From the NCBI GenBank assembly GCA_014529385.2, contig CM043971.1, forward strand, positions 27,313,769 to 27,377,768: a DNA stretch of 64,000 nucleotides, given 5' to 3'. The stretch is from Adiantum capillus-veneris (taxonomy: Eukaryota; Streptophyta; Polypodiopsida; Polypodiales; Pteridaceae). Shown in pieces: positions 44,637-56,310 of this stretch. Position 1 is the stretch's first letter; each line of letters begins with the position of its first letter. The notes beneath the pieces are model-generated. The model was not told the origin of the DNA and did not search any database. It worked only from the letters and a program-made list of their open reading frames with translations. A program made the translations under genes and the position numbers.

Positions 44637-45769
44637 AGAGCCATACAAATCACTTAGAATCCTGTAATGTCCCCAACCCGCCTACCACCAAGATCGGGAT
44701 GGGATCCTTGACAGGTCTCTAGGCCCAATAAAAATCAGAGTCTCTAAACATGAAAAATCCAGGGAATTCACCCTTACCATTAATAATGGTTTAGGTTTAT
44801 AGCCCTAGAAGGAGACCTATTCCTGTCTCGCAGCGGAAACGGATAACATATTAAAAGTCCACTTTATATATATATACATATATATTCGGCCCTATAACTT
44901 CCACATATTGGGCTAATCTTCAACCAACGCTTTTTTCCCCCTAACATATGTGAGGGCACAGCCGTTGGTGGAATCCTCATCCAAGTAGAGAAGTTTTCTA
45001 AACGATTTAGTGCGTAGGGATGGATAGTTACCTGACTAATCAGGTCCACCCGTCCATGATTGACACCCTTAGTCAATCCCCACTTACCACCCCGTACTCA
45101 CACATGATTCTTTTGTTTTTTAATTACTATCACATTGTTTTAACATTTAAAATAATGATTTCTTTTAACTTTTCATCACAATAATTCCTTCAATCAAATA
45201 CCTTGAAAAGCATTCTTTTAGCAAACAGACATCTTTAAACTTAAGACAGGGTATTGTCAATCAAAACATTTTCCATAATAACCATGACTAGTACTCTTCT
45301 TGTCTCAAGACCACCTAAGGGTGAAAAACGGCACCCATTCCTTATTCAAATCCGGAGTGGATAAACCCCCACCCAAGGTTCCAGGTGCCCATACACCAAA
45401 CCAGTTGCCCATACAACCGGGCGGCTCCCCTAGGATAAAAAAACGGTATCCTAACTTATGTAGAAACATCAAGACATGACACGTAGTAGAAACTCAACGT
45501 TCATGGGGGTAACCGACTTAACCGTGGCTAGAAAGCCAATCATTATCAGCAATCTATACTAAGGAGTCGGAGGTGTCTTGAGACAAGCTGTCTTAAGGAT
45601 GATCAAATATATCTTTCCTAATTCAACCTGTTTTAACCAAAACAATTCTTTCCTACTTTATAAACAAATGCCAATTGGTTCCTTGGAAGTTACCTTCCAT
45701 TTTTCAGCCAGTTTATCCTTCCTAACCCTTACGTATGCAATGTTAACTAAGAAATGAACTTTAATATAC

Positions 45770-45964
45770 TTAAAGACTTAAGTGAACAAAATAGAAATCC
45801 ACCTGGGACTGCTCGTCCATGTGTTGTAGGGCGGTTGCCCGTAGACTCCGCTGTGTTGGCCTATGGCTAGGCCCTGCTTCATGGTCATTAGTTGCTTTGT
45901 TGCGCTTGTTACTAACATCCTCTTCTTCAGTCAGAGGGTTTCCCCTGGTTCTTTTGGGAGCCAT
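45770..45964 (-). CDS. Short unidentified frame inside the solo LTR
   Basis: 64 residues starting MAPKRTRGNPLTEEEDVSN, basic then acidic, with codon use that looks protein-like but no family I recognise. It could be an LTR-encoded small protein or the start of a gag-like frame. The frame is open to a stop at 45770; nothing downstream continues it. Confidence 0.3.
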   Translation of the reverse strand: MAPKRTRGNPLTEEEDVSNKRNKATNDHEAGPSHRPTQRSLRATALQHMDEQSQVDFYFVHLSL

Positions 45965-46479
45965 TTCGGCATCCTTATAAAAAGACTTAATCCATTAGAA
46001 GCTTAATTGAATAGCCTTCATTTACCTTGTTTACCCCAAAATAAGGATTTTTGGAATAGATAGGGATCTTTAATAGTCGCTTGGATAGGTTACCCCTCTA
46101 TAACTTAGTTATGCTATAAAATTTTCTTTTCCCATCCTTCAATAAGGATTTCAGACTTCGGTTAATTCTTTGGTAATTAGATAAATTTATTTCCTAATTT
46201 TCCTTGTCCATTATGTACAAAAAATTGTTACTTTGGACCAAAATATGTACCTAAGCCATTTATCTAAGGTTAGGATAATTATCATAGATTCCCCAAGGTA
46301 TATTCCTTCTCTGGTATCGATATCAAAGGTTTTCTATTTACTTTACTATATTTCCCTTTTCATTTTTCCCAAAAATTAGAGTAATTTTACTGGGATATAT
46401 GTTTAAACTAATTTTCTAATGGTAGAATAATTACCACGGGTTCCCTACGGTCTAATAAACCCCTGATAAATATCTCAAT

Positions 46480-47440
46480 TCAATTTAAATCCATTTGCTA
46501 GTTTCCCCTATTTACTTTGTCCAAAAAATAGTTTTTTTTTTACTAAAGTAATTAGCTAGATTAATTTTCTAAGCTTCTACTAATTATCACGGCTTCTTGA
46601 CCACCTAATTAACCACTGAAAATTATCTCAAAGCATTTGAATTTCATTTACTAATTTCCCCTATTTAAATTACTCAAAAAACAGGGTATTTTTGCTAAAA
46701 TAACTAGCTAGATTAATTTTCTGAGCTGCCCCTAATTATCACAAGTTTTTACACACTTAATTAACCACTAATAATTATTTCATAGCATTTGAATCTCATT
46801 TACTAATTTCCCCTATTTAAATTACTCAAAAAACAGGGTATTTCTACTAAAGTAATTAGCTAGATTAATTTTTTGCACTTTTTCTAACTATCACAGGTTC
46901 TTAACCACCTAATTAACCACTGAAAATTATCTGAAAGCATTTTAATTTTATTTACTAATTTCCCCTATTTAAAATACTCAAAAAAGGGTATTTCTACTAA
47001 AATAATTAGCTAGATTAATTTTCTGAGCTTCCCCTAATTATCACAAGTTTTCACACATCTAATTAACCACTTATAATTATGTCATAGCATTTGAATTTCA
47101 TTTACTAGTTTCCCCTATTTAAATTGCTCAAAAAACAGGGTATTTCTACTAGATTAATTAGCTAGATTAATTTTCTGAGCTTCTCCTAATTATCACGGGT
47201 TCTTGACCACCTAATTAATCACTAAAAATTATCTCAAAGCATTTTAATTTCATTTCTTAATTTCCCCTATTTACATTACTAAAAGAACAGGGTATTTCTG
47301 CTAAAATAATTAGCTAGATTAATTTTTTGAGCTTCCCCTAATTATCACGAGTTTTTAAACACCTAATTAACCACTGATAATTATTTCAAAGTATTTGAAT
47401 TTGATTTACTAATTTCTCCCATTTAATTTTCTCAAAAAAT
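46480..47440. repeat. 151-bp tandem repeat (about 6.5 copies) inside solo LTR
   Basis: Landmark TTTCCCCTATTTA recurs near 46503, 46656, 46808, 46960, 47111, 47263 and (as TTTCTCCCATTTA) 47413, a period of about 151-152 bp. Each unit also has ATTAGCTAGATTAATTTT and CTAATTATCAC. Confidence 0.9.
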
Positions 47441-48424
47441 AGTCTAAATCAGCCTAATTAATTATAACAATTTCTTAGAAAATTATGAGATCATTTCCCT
47501 TGCTTAATGACTGTTTAATGCAGCTTTGATAATTATCTTAACTTAATCTAAGCTTAATTAATATATTTATCATTAATTTATGGTTAATTTGGCTAATTTC
47601 AGTCCTAATATGATAGGATAATTAATTAGCTTAATATTACTAAGCTTGATTATAATAATCAGCAGAGATTAATTAATTAAGAGAGGGGTTATGAGTGTAC
47701 ATAAGCCTAATCTTTGATTTATTAACCAAAATAGATTAATCTAGTCTTGTTAATTAAAAAGGATTAGGCTAATTACCGTTTAGGTTAATCAACCAGAGCT
47801 TAATCTCTAGTGATTTTTGCATAGCATCCTCTCTAGATGAGAGAGAGAGTGCTAAGGCTCCGAGTCTGTGTAAAATGTGAAGCTAGGGGTCTTATTTATA
47901 GTTTTTTTGGCACTCTTAAGCTCTCACAGGCTTAAAAAAGCAATTGCTTGCAGTTCAAGCAACCCCCTACAGGTCAAAAAATGACCCCTGCTCCTAAATG
48001 AGTCCCTGGCAGGTCAGTGATGACCCTCCCATTACCTGCCATCTTTTAAAATATCCATTATGCTATATTTTGACCTATTTTTTTCTTAATTGGTAAATAT
48101 CTTGTAAATATCTAGGAGGCCTTTAATAAAGTCTATGCTTAAATGATTACTGCAACCCTTCAATTTTACCTACTTTACTCGATTTACAGTGTAAACTTCC
48201 AGGGGCCATAACTTTGCCAGTTTTTATCGGAATTCGATTCTGAAAATTTCTAGCCCGGGGTTTGTCGTGCTTAAGATTCCAAAAATACCAATATTGGCCA
48301 CGGTCGGACAATTCTACATTGATTTTTCCATAATTAAGTCAGTTTCATTAAGCTTTATACAATCTTTAAGGTTTCAGAAATTGGAAACCTTACAAATCCA
48401 CACTTGACTCTTTAAAAAGTATAT

Positions 48425-48447
48425 ATGTGTGTGTGTGTGTGTGTGTG

Positions 48448-48541
<94 letters not shown>
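48425..48541. repeat. (GT)n(GA)n compound microsatellite
   Basis: About 70 bp of GT followed by about 44 bp of GA. A second short GT/GA compound lies at 48584-48636, so the unit may be duplicated. Confidence 0.95.
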
Positions 48542-48544
<3 letters not shown>

Positions 48545-50112
48545 CTATCCAAAAATCTAATTGTGTCTGTATATGTGTGTGGGCATGTGTGTGTGTGTGT
48601 GTGTATGTGAGGGGGAGAGAGAGAGAGAGAGAGAGATGCTTAGCATCAGATAGCTGCACTGCTATCTGCATAGAACCAAGACTCCGATGCTAAACTTTGA
48701 TAGATTTGATAGCGACCTCAGAGAAGCAATGCTTCTTCATAGTGGAATATATCATAGTGGGAATTGTGTAACAAATTTGTGTGTGGACTTTAATATCATT
48801 GTTGCACGTGCTTTGCAGTTTATTTTATCGGTGGCTATTGAGAGATGTTTGTCTCTTGACGTCCATAACACAATCTACAAACTTGCGAAGTTGGTGCAAT
48901 GGATCTCACAAAAGGAGATCAACGTAGACTCCATACCATTTGCCAAACTAAATGCTGCGGAGGTTGTGTGCATGTTTGAGAAACATTTTCCTACAAACAT
49001 GCTAACCATTTAGGTGCATCTTTTTGTTCACATAGTTGATGAGGTGGCAATAGCTGGCACAATACATTCCAGATGGATGTTCTCTTTAGAACGTTTCATG
49101 AAAACACTCAAGGGATATGTGTGTCACAAGGCACGTCTGGAGGGTAGCATGGCACAAGGTTGGCTGGTATCAGAGTCCCTCGTGTACATTGGAGAGTGGC
49201 TAGACGGATTTGATAAATCCCGGGACACGCTATGGCGAACCATAGATAATGAGCGCATATCTGGGATTGTCATGTGCAATCTCGGTGTTGAGAAGAAGAT
49301 GACGGAATATCTAGAGGCTAAAATCAACCGATTTTGCATGCTACACAATCCAGTGACGCAAAAGTGGATTTCACAATATAAGGATGCAAAGCAAGAGCGA
49401 CAAAGGACACAAATCGAGTAGAGACGGGAAAGACGACCACCGATGCACTATCCGAAGGGTCTGGAGAGCCTACCAACATTCATGAGCTTAAGATGGTTGC
49501 ACAGTCAGTTGAAAAGCGCACAACAGTGCGGTGAAGAAGTTACTAAGGAAGAGTGGGAGTACTCTCAAGGTTGCGCGACCAAGGTAAGTTTGCATTGTAT
49601 GACTAGTGACTTTCTAGATGTTTGAACGGCCACTCATAATCTTTGTTCCTTGTAGTATAAGTCATACATAGCAGCATGGTGTAAAGGTCAACATTTTAGG
49701 GTGGAACAGATCGACAAAAAGCGTTTTACTCAAGATTGTGGAATCATGGCAAAATTTGAACAGTCTAGTCGACGATGGTCCTCTGATGCAGATCCTATGG
49801 TGACGGAACTCACTTACTTCGGCACGCTACAAGAGATTTTGAGGATCGATTATAGAGGATTTTCTATCGACTTGTTCGATGTGCAATGGTTCAAGATAAT
49901 CAAGGAGGGTCGCAACGCTATTGTGCATAGAGGAGAGTCTCGTTTTCTTGAGGTGGATCCAACTAAGAAATGGACTGACCTAAGAGACACTTTCCTGTTG
50001 AGCTTATATGTGAAGCTACTCAATATATGCCTTCTCTATATATGGCACCCAGGTCCCCTCTATATATACATCATCTCATGTGTGTATTCTACACACTTTG
50101 GGGTTCTATTTC

Positions 50113-50117
<5 letters not shown>

Positions 50118-50188
<71 letters not shown>
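50118..50188. repeat. (CT)n expansion inside the 5' LTR
   Basis: About 35 CT units within the LTR. The 3' LTR of the same element has only a short CTCTCTTTCTCT tract at the same place, so the expansion (or contraction) followed insertion. Confidence 0.95.
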
Positions 50189-50194
<6 letters not shown>

Positions 50195-50739
50195 ACATGG
50201 TATCAGAGCAGTGCGTTTTTGTTTTCAATTTTTTTCCTCATTGAAAACAATTTTGCAAAAACTACTCCCCGAAGGCACTGGAATCGATGTGGTCTACAAC
50301 TTTGCAGAAGAAAGTTTTTTCAAACTCTGCACCGATTTTGAGTTCTCGTTCACGGACTGCGTACATACCTTAAAAGCAACTTTTGCTTTTTTATTTTGAT
50401 TTTTTTGCTAATTGAAAACGATTTTGGAGGAACTACGTGCTGAAGCAACTGGAATCGATGTGGTCTACAACGTTGCAGAAGAAAGTTTTTCAAATTCTGC
50501 ACCGATTTTGACTTATCGTTGGCAGACTGCGTACATGTCTGAAAAGAAACATTCGCTTTTTGTTATCGATTTTTCTCCGAATTGAGCTACATATCGTTCC
50601 GATTTAGTCGAGCCATTAATGATCGTCCAAATTTTATCGAGCTACTATTGGTACATGATCTTTTGTTATATGATATACTCGTTCATTGATTCTCGTATAA
50701 GTATTCTTCTAGAGATATAGTTTACGTCGTTTTATTGAT

Positions 50740-51440
50740 AATTTCTCATTGATACCATAGTGATTTTGATGGTACCATGATGAAGTTTTGTTAGTACTTT
50801 GGTCATGGTGATTTTTGTGATACCATGATGATATTTCATTGATACCATGGTTATTCTCGGTGTTGCCATGATGATATTTCGTTGATACCATGGTTATTCT
50901 CGGTGATGCCATGATGATATTTCGTTGATTCCATGGTAATTTTTGTTGATACCATGATGATGTTTTGTTGATACCATGGTTATTCTCGGTGATACCATGA
51001 TGTTTTGTTGATACCATGGTTATTCTCGGTGATGCCATGATGTTGTTTCGTTGATACCATGGTTATTCTAGGTGATGCCATGAAGTTATCTCGTTGATAC
51101 CATGGTTATTCTCGGTGATACCATGATGTTTCGTTGATACCATGGTTATTCTCAGTGATGCCATGATGTTGTTTCGTTGATACAATGATTATTCTTGGTG
51201 ATATCATGATATTGTTTTGTTGATACCATGGTTATTCTTGGTGATACCATTATGTTTTTTTGTTGATACCATGGTTATTCTCGATGATATCATGATGTTT
51301 CTAGGCTGATACCATGGTTATTCTCGGTGATGCCATGATTTTGTTTCGTTGATACAATGATTATTATATGATGCTTTTCGTTGACACCATGATGATTTAT
51401 TCATTTTTATTGATACAATGATGATATTTTGTTAATACTT
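50740..51440 (+). repeat. Internal tandem repeat of family 1 (second copy)
   Basis: About fifteen imperfect units built on GTTGATACCATGGTTATTCT and CGGTGATACCATGATG. It is the inverse of the array at 10255-10680, with more copies. Confidence 0.9.
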
Positions 51441-52872
51441 TGATGATACTCATTGATATCACTACATTGATAAATGTCATTTTATGTAGTATATACACAT
51501 GTCATTTGCATCACATATCATGCATCTTGTACTTTTTATGTTCATACTTTATGTCCACATATGTTGTCGTGCGTATATATGTCGTCAAAAGAGTGGCGTT
51601 GCGAACCATGTCTTATGGCATTGTGAACGTAATTATTTCACTAACGATGCTAATAATTTTCATGACTATGTTTTTTGAGTCTATGATCTATGTAGGATTC
51701 ATCAAAGAATTGATTTCATGAAGACAAACTTGGTGACAATAAAAGATTTATGAAGATATGTTTGGTGATGCCATGTTGAGGACAACATGAAGATATGTTT
51801 GGTGATGCGATAGTGATGACAAGATACACAACGGATTCACGAAGACACTTCTTATTACGATCTAATCGATAGCCTTTACACCTCTTTATTGAACCTTTGT
51901 ATTCATTATTGTATTTGATAGGATAGGAGTAATGTAGCTCCTAATAAAACATTCATTGTAAAAGGAAGGATGTAGCTCATCATAAAATATTCATTCTAAA
52001 AGGAGTGATGTAGCTCCTCATGAACATTTGTATATTCAATGATTTTTATAATATAATGGTGGGTGTATATAGTGTTGTGGGTTTTTCCCTTGATCCCCCA
52101 AGGGTTTTTTCATCCATAGTTAGGGACCCTTATTTGAGCGGGGGTGTTGAGCTTATATGTGAAGCTACTCAATATATGGTTTCTCTATATATGGCACCCA
52201 GGTCCCCTCTATATATACATCATCTCATGTGTGTACTCTACACACTTTGGGGTTCTATTTCTGTGCTCTCTTTCTCTGTCTCAACAATTCGTACTACCCG
52301 AGCATTGTGAACAAGTAAGTGCGTAAATAGTTAACATCCCATTTTAGTAGTTATGTGCTTGGAAGCTCTCATGTAAGTTATGTTTGAACGGGAGCTGATA
52401 TTTCATCCTACAAAGTCTGCATCAAACTGGTGGTACATCATAGAGGTAGCCCCTCGTAGTGAACGGACGTATGAAGGCTACCATGTGCCAATCACAGCGG
52501 CATCAATAGAGAATATCGGAGAAGATGCTCACTCAGACGCCACTGAGGTGGTGCCAGACGAGCATCAAGCTACTACTCTCTATGGGGTGCATGCAGAGGA
52601 TCTACAAAATAAAACGGAAGACATTTGTCTAAATGGAGAGCTCTATATAGATATAAGAAGTTATGATGAGCTATGCGAGAATGAGAGAGAGACCTCTTAA
52701 AGCCATAAATATTGTATTTGAACAATTTTGCTCCTTTTTATAATATATATTGTATTCACGTGGCTTTTTTTCCATTTTTGTTTACATGCGTCATTGCGTC
52801 ATTGTATTTAATGGTCTTTGCGTCCACTCCAGGTATGTATGCTTTATGTATGTTCTCACAAGCAGGGACGAT

Positions 52873-53217
52873 GAGCACTGTGCTTTGAGTGGGATGGAGA
52901 CTGAAGCTGCAATCGCGAAGGGAGAGATTTGTCTCTGCTCATAGATGCAGCTCGTCCCATTGCTAGATCTAATTTCTCGGGTGAAAGAGACGCTAAGAAG
53001 CACTACTACTGCTTCTTAGCGTCTCTTTCACCCGATCAACTAGATTTAGTGGTGAAAGAGACGCTAAGAAGCACTACTACTGCTTCTTAGCGTCTCTTTC
53101 ACCCTATCAACTAGATTTAGTGGTGAGGCAAGCAACATCTCTGAGCAGATACGGACTTCCTTCGTGATTGCAACTTCACTCTCAATCGCACCCGGAGCGC
53201 AGTGCTTTTACAAATTC
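52873..53217. repeat. Fold-back with two perfect nested hairpins
   Basis: The outer arms 52873-52941 and 53142-53217 are inverted repeats at roughly 75-80% identity. Between them are two tandem 71-bp units, each with a perfect hairpin: arms 52978-53002 / 53010-53034 (25 bp) and 53051-53073 / 53081-53103 (23 bp), with the same 7-base loop CTACTAC. It lies between the TNP2 stop and the second gene of CACTA element R. The perfect stems suggest recent origin or constraint. Confidence 0.92.
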
Positions 53218-53268
53218 ACAGAAATTCAATGAAAACTCTCTGTACAGGAATCCCTCCACCTCCCTCTC

Positions 53269-53299
<31 letters not shown>

Positions 53300-53370
53300 A
53301 TCTACTTGTCCATGTTTTCTACTCCATTCATTCAATATTAAGTTTAAATGTTCGTGTGTTTAATGCAGGT

Positions 53371-54673
53371 ATGGACGATGAGCAGTTCATTTCCTCTTTG
53401 TCACCTGAGCAGAGTCAATGGTATGTGGAGCGTCATCGCTCTGGCGCACCATCATGCGTTCCTACTCCTTTGGCGTCTCCCTCTGTTTCGGAGCATTCAA
53501 CGCGCTTCGAAGCTTCGGTGTCAATGGGACGATCTTCACACTCGTCTAGGCACCGATGCTCTAGTGGTGGCGGCAGTCGTTGTTGTGGGGATGCCATCGC
53601 CGATGCCTCCACACCGCCTCCTGTTCGACGAGGCTCTTTACCCTCCCCTTCTTTGTCGGCCTCCACACCAGCCACAACATCGCCATCTACGCAGGTTTTG
53701 CGCGGCTGACTGTTCCTAGCAGCTACACACCACTATCTACTTCTCCAGGAGCCACCCCAGTCGACACTCCTCGCTTTGGGGCCGAGACTCCGGTAGAGAC
53801 ACCTGACGTCAGTACCCCCATCGACATGCCGCTAGAGACCCCTACCGGGACACCCAAGTTCACGCGTCACTGGCGAGAGGGCTTGCCTTACTCCGTCCAC
53901 TTCAGTGGCGGCATCATCATGGATGATGACGGCAAGAAGGTGATCTCGCGCATGCGTGGTCTTTGCTCTCAGGTGTTTAGACACATCATACTAAACACCT
54001 GGAGTGAAGTACCAAGTGATTTAAAAGACAAAGTCATCAGCATACTTCATGACAAGTTTCCCATTTCTACACGGGATAACCGTTTCAATGAAGACCTAAT
54101 GAAGTTTGAATGCACGAATACTACAAGCACAAGCGTTCTGAAGTGCAAAAAGTAATAAAGCATGGGTGGAACAGACCAGATTGGCTGGCCAAAGAAGATT
54201 GGAAGAATGCGAAGAAAGCAGCGCGCGAGAATCCTAACAAGTGGAAGCAACAAAAGGAGGCAGCCAAAGCGCGAGTAGAGGCAGGGAGCTCGCACCACTT
54301 GGGGAGCGGCGGGTGGGCATCATTTGAGGCCGATTTTGTAAGTGTTTTCGCATTGCTCTTTAGATTTGATAGTTTAGGGTTTAGGGGTTTTTAAATTCTA
54401 ACATAATGGATTCTTTGTATGTTTTGGCAATGGTCGATGACAGGACGTGACTCCACACCGTACGAGTGCGAGTACGCAGGTAAGAAGGGCTTAAACGCCC
54501 TGATGAACATTATGAGTTATCGCGGAGGCATGGTTAGTATTATGGTTTACTCTTTTCTATTTGTTGTATTTTTTTGTAAATAATATGTTTATACTTACAA
54601 AAAGCTGTCTAATTGTTTTTTTTTGCAGAATCGGACAGATACGCCGCTTGGACGTGATGAGATGTCTGATTAG
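53371..54673 (+). pseudogene. CACTA second gene (TNPA-like), copy R
   Basis: Exon 1 starts after acceptor TTTAATGCAG with ATG 53371 (MDDEQFISSLSPEQSQWYVE), Ser-rich, and runs to about 53690. It then changes frame near 53695-53705 (a possible small intron or a shift). The Thr-Pro segment, GLPYSVHFSGGIIMDDDGKK and the helical KHGWNRPDWLAKEDWKNAKK part follow, ending at donor 54337/54338. A one-base loss near 54105 (TTTGA against GTTCGA in copy L) shifts the frame. Small exons follow at 54444-54532 and 54629-54673 (TDTPLGRDEMSD, TAG). The family fits Transposase_24; the role would be binding subterminal repeats. Confidence 0.75.
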
Positions 54674-55099
54674 ACGATGTCAATCTAGTCATAGCTAGTA
54701 GCTAGATATAGCATTAGTTTCCTTTTATCAGAGCATATGTATCATGAGATGACATGTATACGTCTTTTTGTAACTATTGAAAAACCATGTATATTTTTTG
54801 ACTACTAACAATGGTGTTGTAACTATTTACATTTGCAAAGTTTAACAATCAATTGATTTTGCCTATGATGTCTACAATTGTTATGGATTTACATTCATCA
54901 ATTTACTTTTGTAAGTTTTGTATCTTTATTCTACAAACAATACTATGGATGATGGAGTTAATGGTTATATTGTCTTGTGAGTGACTACTTCGGGTTTATA
55001 TCTAAGCTTGCACTTTCTTTCAAAGGTGAATCTGAGCTTATCTTCGATTCATTTAGGTTTATTCTATTATTGGAACATTCAATATGGTAAAATTTTACT

Positions 55100-55386
55100 C
55101 TCAAGCATCGCTATAAGCGTCTCTATATAAGGATCTGCAGTGTCGCTATGCGCGCCGCTATAGAAAACTTGTAAGCATCGCTATGAGGTTCTCTACGAGC
55201 GTCGCTATCTATGTCTCTATATAGCGATGCAACTAGTGACACAGAGAGCGACGCTTATAGAGACCCTGATAGCGACTTTCTCGTATCGACGCTTGTAGCG
55301 ACGGTCTTAGCGACACTGGGGATTATAAAAACCCAATGTATTTGCATCGCTAACAGCGTCACAAGTGCACACAACCTCTTGTAGTG
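55100..55386. repeat. CACTA subterminal repeats and 3' terminus
   Basis: Repeats of GCGTCGCTAT / ATAGCGACGC in both orientations, ending with the terminal inverted repeat at 55367-55386. Confidence 0.75.
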
Positions 55387-55394
55387 ATAGTCAT

Positions 55395-56310
55395 CCTTAG
55401 ATGATGCCAAGAAATGCTGACATCTTCTTTATATTCGTCTGATATCCAAGCTGACATAAAAATTCTCTTGAATTTTACCCACACCGTAGGTGCTTCTCTA
55501 CGTAACAATAAAGTAGACCACCATGTCAATTCATTTCCTTTCAAATAAGATATTGCCCTTTGCACCTTGAAGTGTTGGTGCAAGCAAAGTGTGTTGACCA
55601 TAGGAGGTGGTACATGTAGGAGTGTGCAGGCTACTAGGTACATAGCAAAAGGTTGGAGCAGATACAATGAGACCGGGAGAACTGGTAGCAATGGAGATGT
55701 AGGCTTTATGTGGTTTTTAAGACCATATGGAGTCCAATATGGGCTAGCTATGATGGTAGACGAAGGGTGGTCAAAGTGCTGGTTTTTGGTCCAGATGTGT
55801 AGAACTGGAAGTGCTGAAGGAGCACGTCCAGACAGCTCGTAAAATGAAGCCACGGTGCCAAAGTCGTGGTGGCAATTTGAAGTTGGGGATGTTTGCAAAT
55901 TCTAGCCGGATAGGCTAGGTGGAACCATAGAATCCAAGGTAGATTGAAGCTATGGATGTGAAGTGCTTAAGTTATGGAGCGTGTTGGTCTTTTCAAATTG
56001 GCAATCAAAAATTTGGATGTCAAGTTATTAGCAATTGAAGTTTTTTTAGGGGCCAGGTCTTGAGAAGGCAATGTCAAATTGTTTTATAAACTCAAGGGCT
56101 CGATGGGTATCCTAATAGCTTGAAAACATGTCAACCATGATGTCTTCCTCGGTCTTCTTGCTCATATGTTCATTGTATGAAGAGGACGATCTCTCCTCCT
56201 TTGCACTTCTAGATAATCTCCCATGCCTTCTAGGCTTTTTCAAAAATCTACTTTTCTTGGCTTCCTTGCTTTTTGTCCACTTCTTCCACCTCGCGTCTCT
56301 TTGGAACTAG
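55395..56310 (-). pseudogene. gag: Ty3/gypsy gag relic
   Basis: Minus-strand frame 55359-55898 contains ISYLKGNELTWWSTLLL and PTVWVKFKRIFMSAWISDEY, the retrotransposon gag core (PF03732-type). Upstream in other frames (about 56060-56300) are KKWTKSKEAKKSRFLKKPRR and RALEFIKQFDIAF, the basic linker and the start of the gag core. Stops and shifts are frequent. The CACTA element R ends nine bases from it, so CACTA probably inserted in this gag. Confidence 0.7.

Larger units (their letters stand above)
44663..48394 (-). mobile_element. 3.7-kb solo LTR
   Basis: Begins TGTAATGTCCCC and ends GGAAACCTTACA, flanked on both sides by AATCC (44658-44662, 48395-48399). No PBS, purine tract or pol genes are present. 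On the minus strand it ends GGGTTGGGGACATTACA, the style of many gypsy LTR 3' ends, which suggests minus orientation. It contains a 65-codon minus-strand frame and a 151-bp repeat array. The size is large for an LTR but within the range of some gypsy groups. Confidence 0.8.
49996..52286 (+). mobile_element. Family-1 non-autonomous LTR element inserted in DUF4216
   Basis: LTRs 49996-50197 and 52145-52286 (TGTTGAGC...CAACA). The 5' copy is longer because of a 70-bp (CT)n expansion. The PBS TGGTATCAGAGCAG is at 50198-50211, and the pre-LTR block and purine tract (GAGCGGGGG) at 52075-52144. Flanks are TTTCC and ATTCG, a probable diverged 5-bp duplication. Internal sequence has no coding region: leader with similarity to 19160-19600, and a tandem array at 50740-51440. 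Confidence 0.9.
48819..52700 (+). pseudogene. TNP2 transposase C-terminal exons (DUF4218-DUF4216), interrupted
   Basis: Exon 48819-49583 (after acceptor TTTGCAG) encodes DUF4218: LAKLVQWISQKEI, VHLFVHIVDEV, SRWMFSLERFMKTLKGYV, ARLEGSMAQGWLVSE. A 72-nt GT-AG intron (49584-49655) separates it from the DUF4216 exon starting 49656: TYFGTLQEILRIDY, LFDVQWFKI. At 49995 an LTR element interrupts the exon; coding resumes at 52287-52314, then an intron, then about 52394-52700 (NWWYIIEVAPRS) ending TAA. Stops at 49011 (TAG) and 49419 (TAG) break the frame, both one transition from CAG. TNP2 would cut the CACTA ends; the catalytic part is not in the window. Confidence 0.85.
48700..55386 (+). mobile_element. 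CACTA element R (5'-truncated)
   Basis: The 3' terminus ...CACAACCTCTTGTAGTG ends at 55386 and is the inverse of 35175. Subterminal GCGACGC repeats lie at 55100-55330. It contains the C-terminal exons of the TNP2 transposase and the full second gene, in plus orientation. The 5' end and the catalytic Transposase_21 region are missing; CACTA similarity starts at about 48700-48820. A family-1 LTR element sits inside at 49996-52286. Confidence 0.85.

Noticed and set aside
44663-48394. Full LTR element
   Set aside because: No PBS, polypurine tract, second LTR or pol sequence is inside; only the outer TG/CA and the duplication are present.
35175-55386. A single 20-kb CACTA transposon
   Set aside because: Both ends are 3' ends in opposite orientation and the 3-bp flanks differ.
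55567-55842. 91-codon plus frame
   Set aside because: Opposite-strand shadow of the gypsy gag relic.
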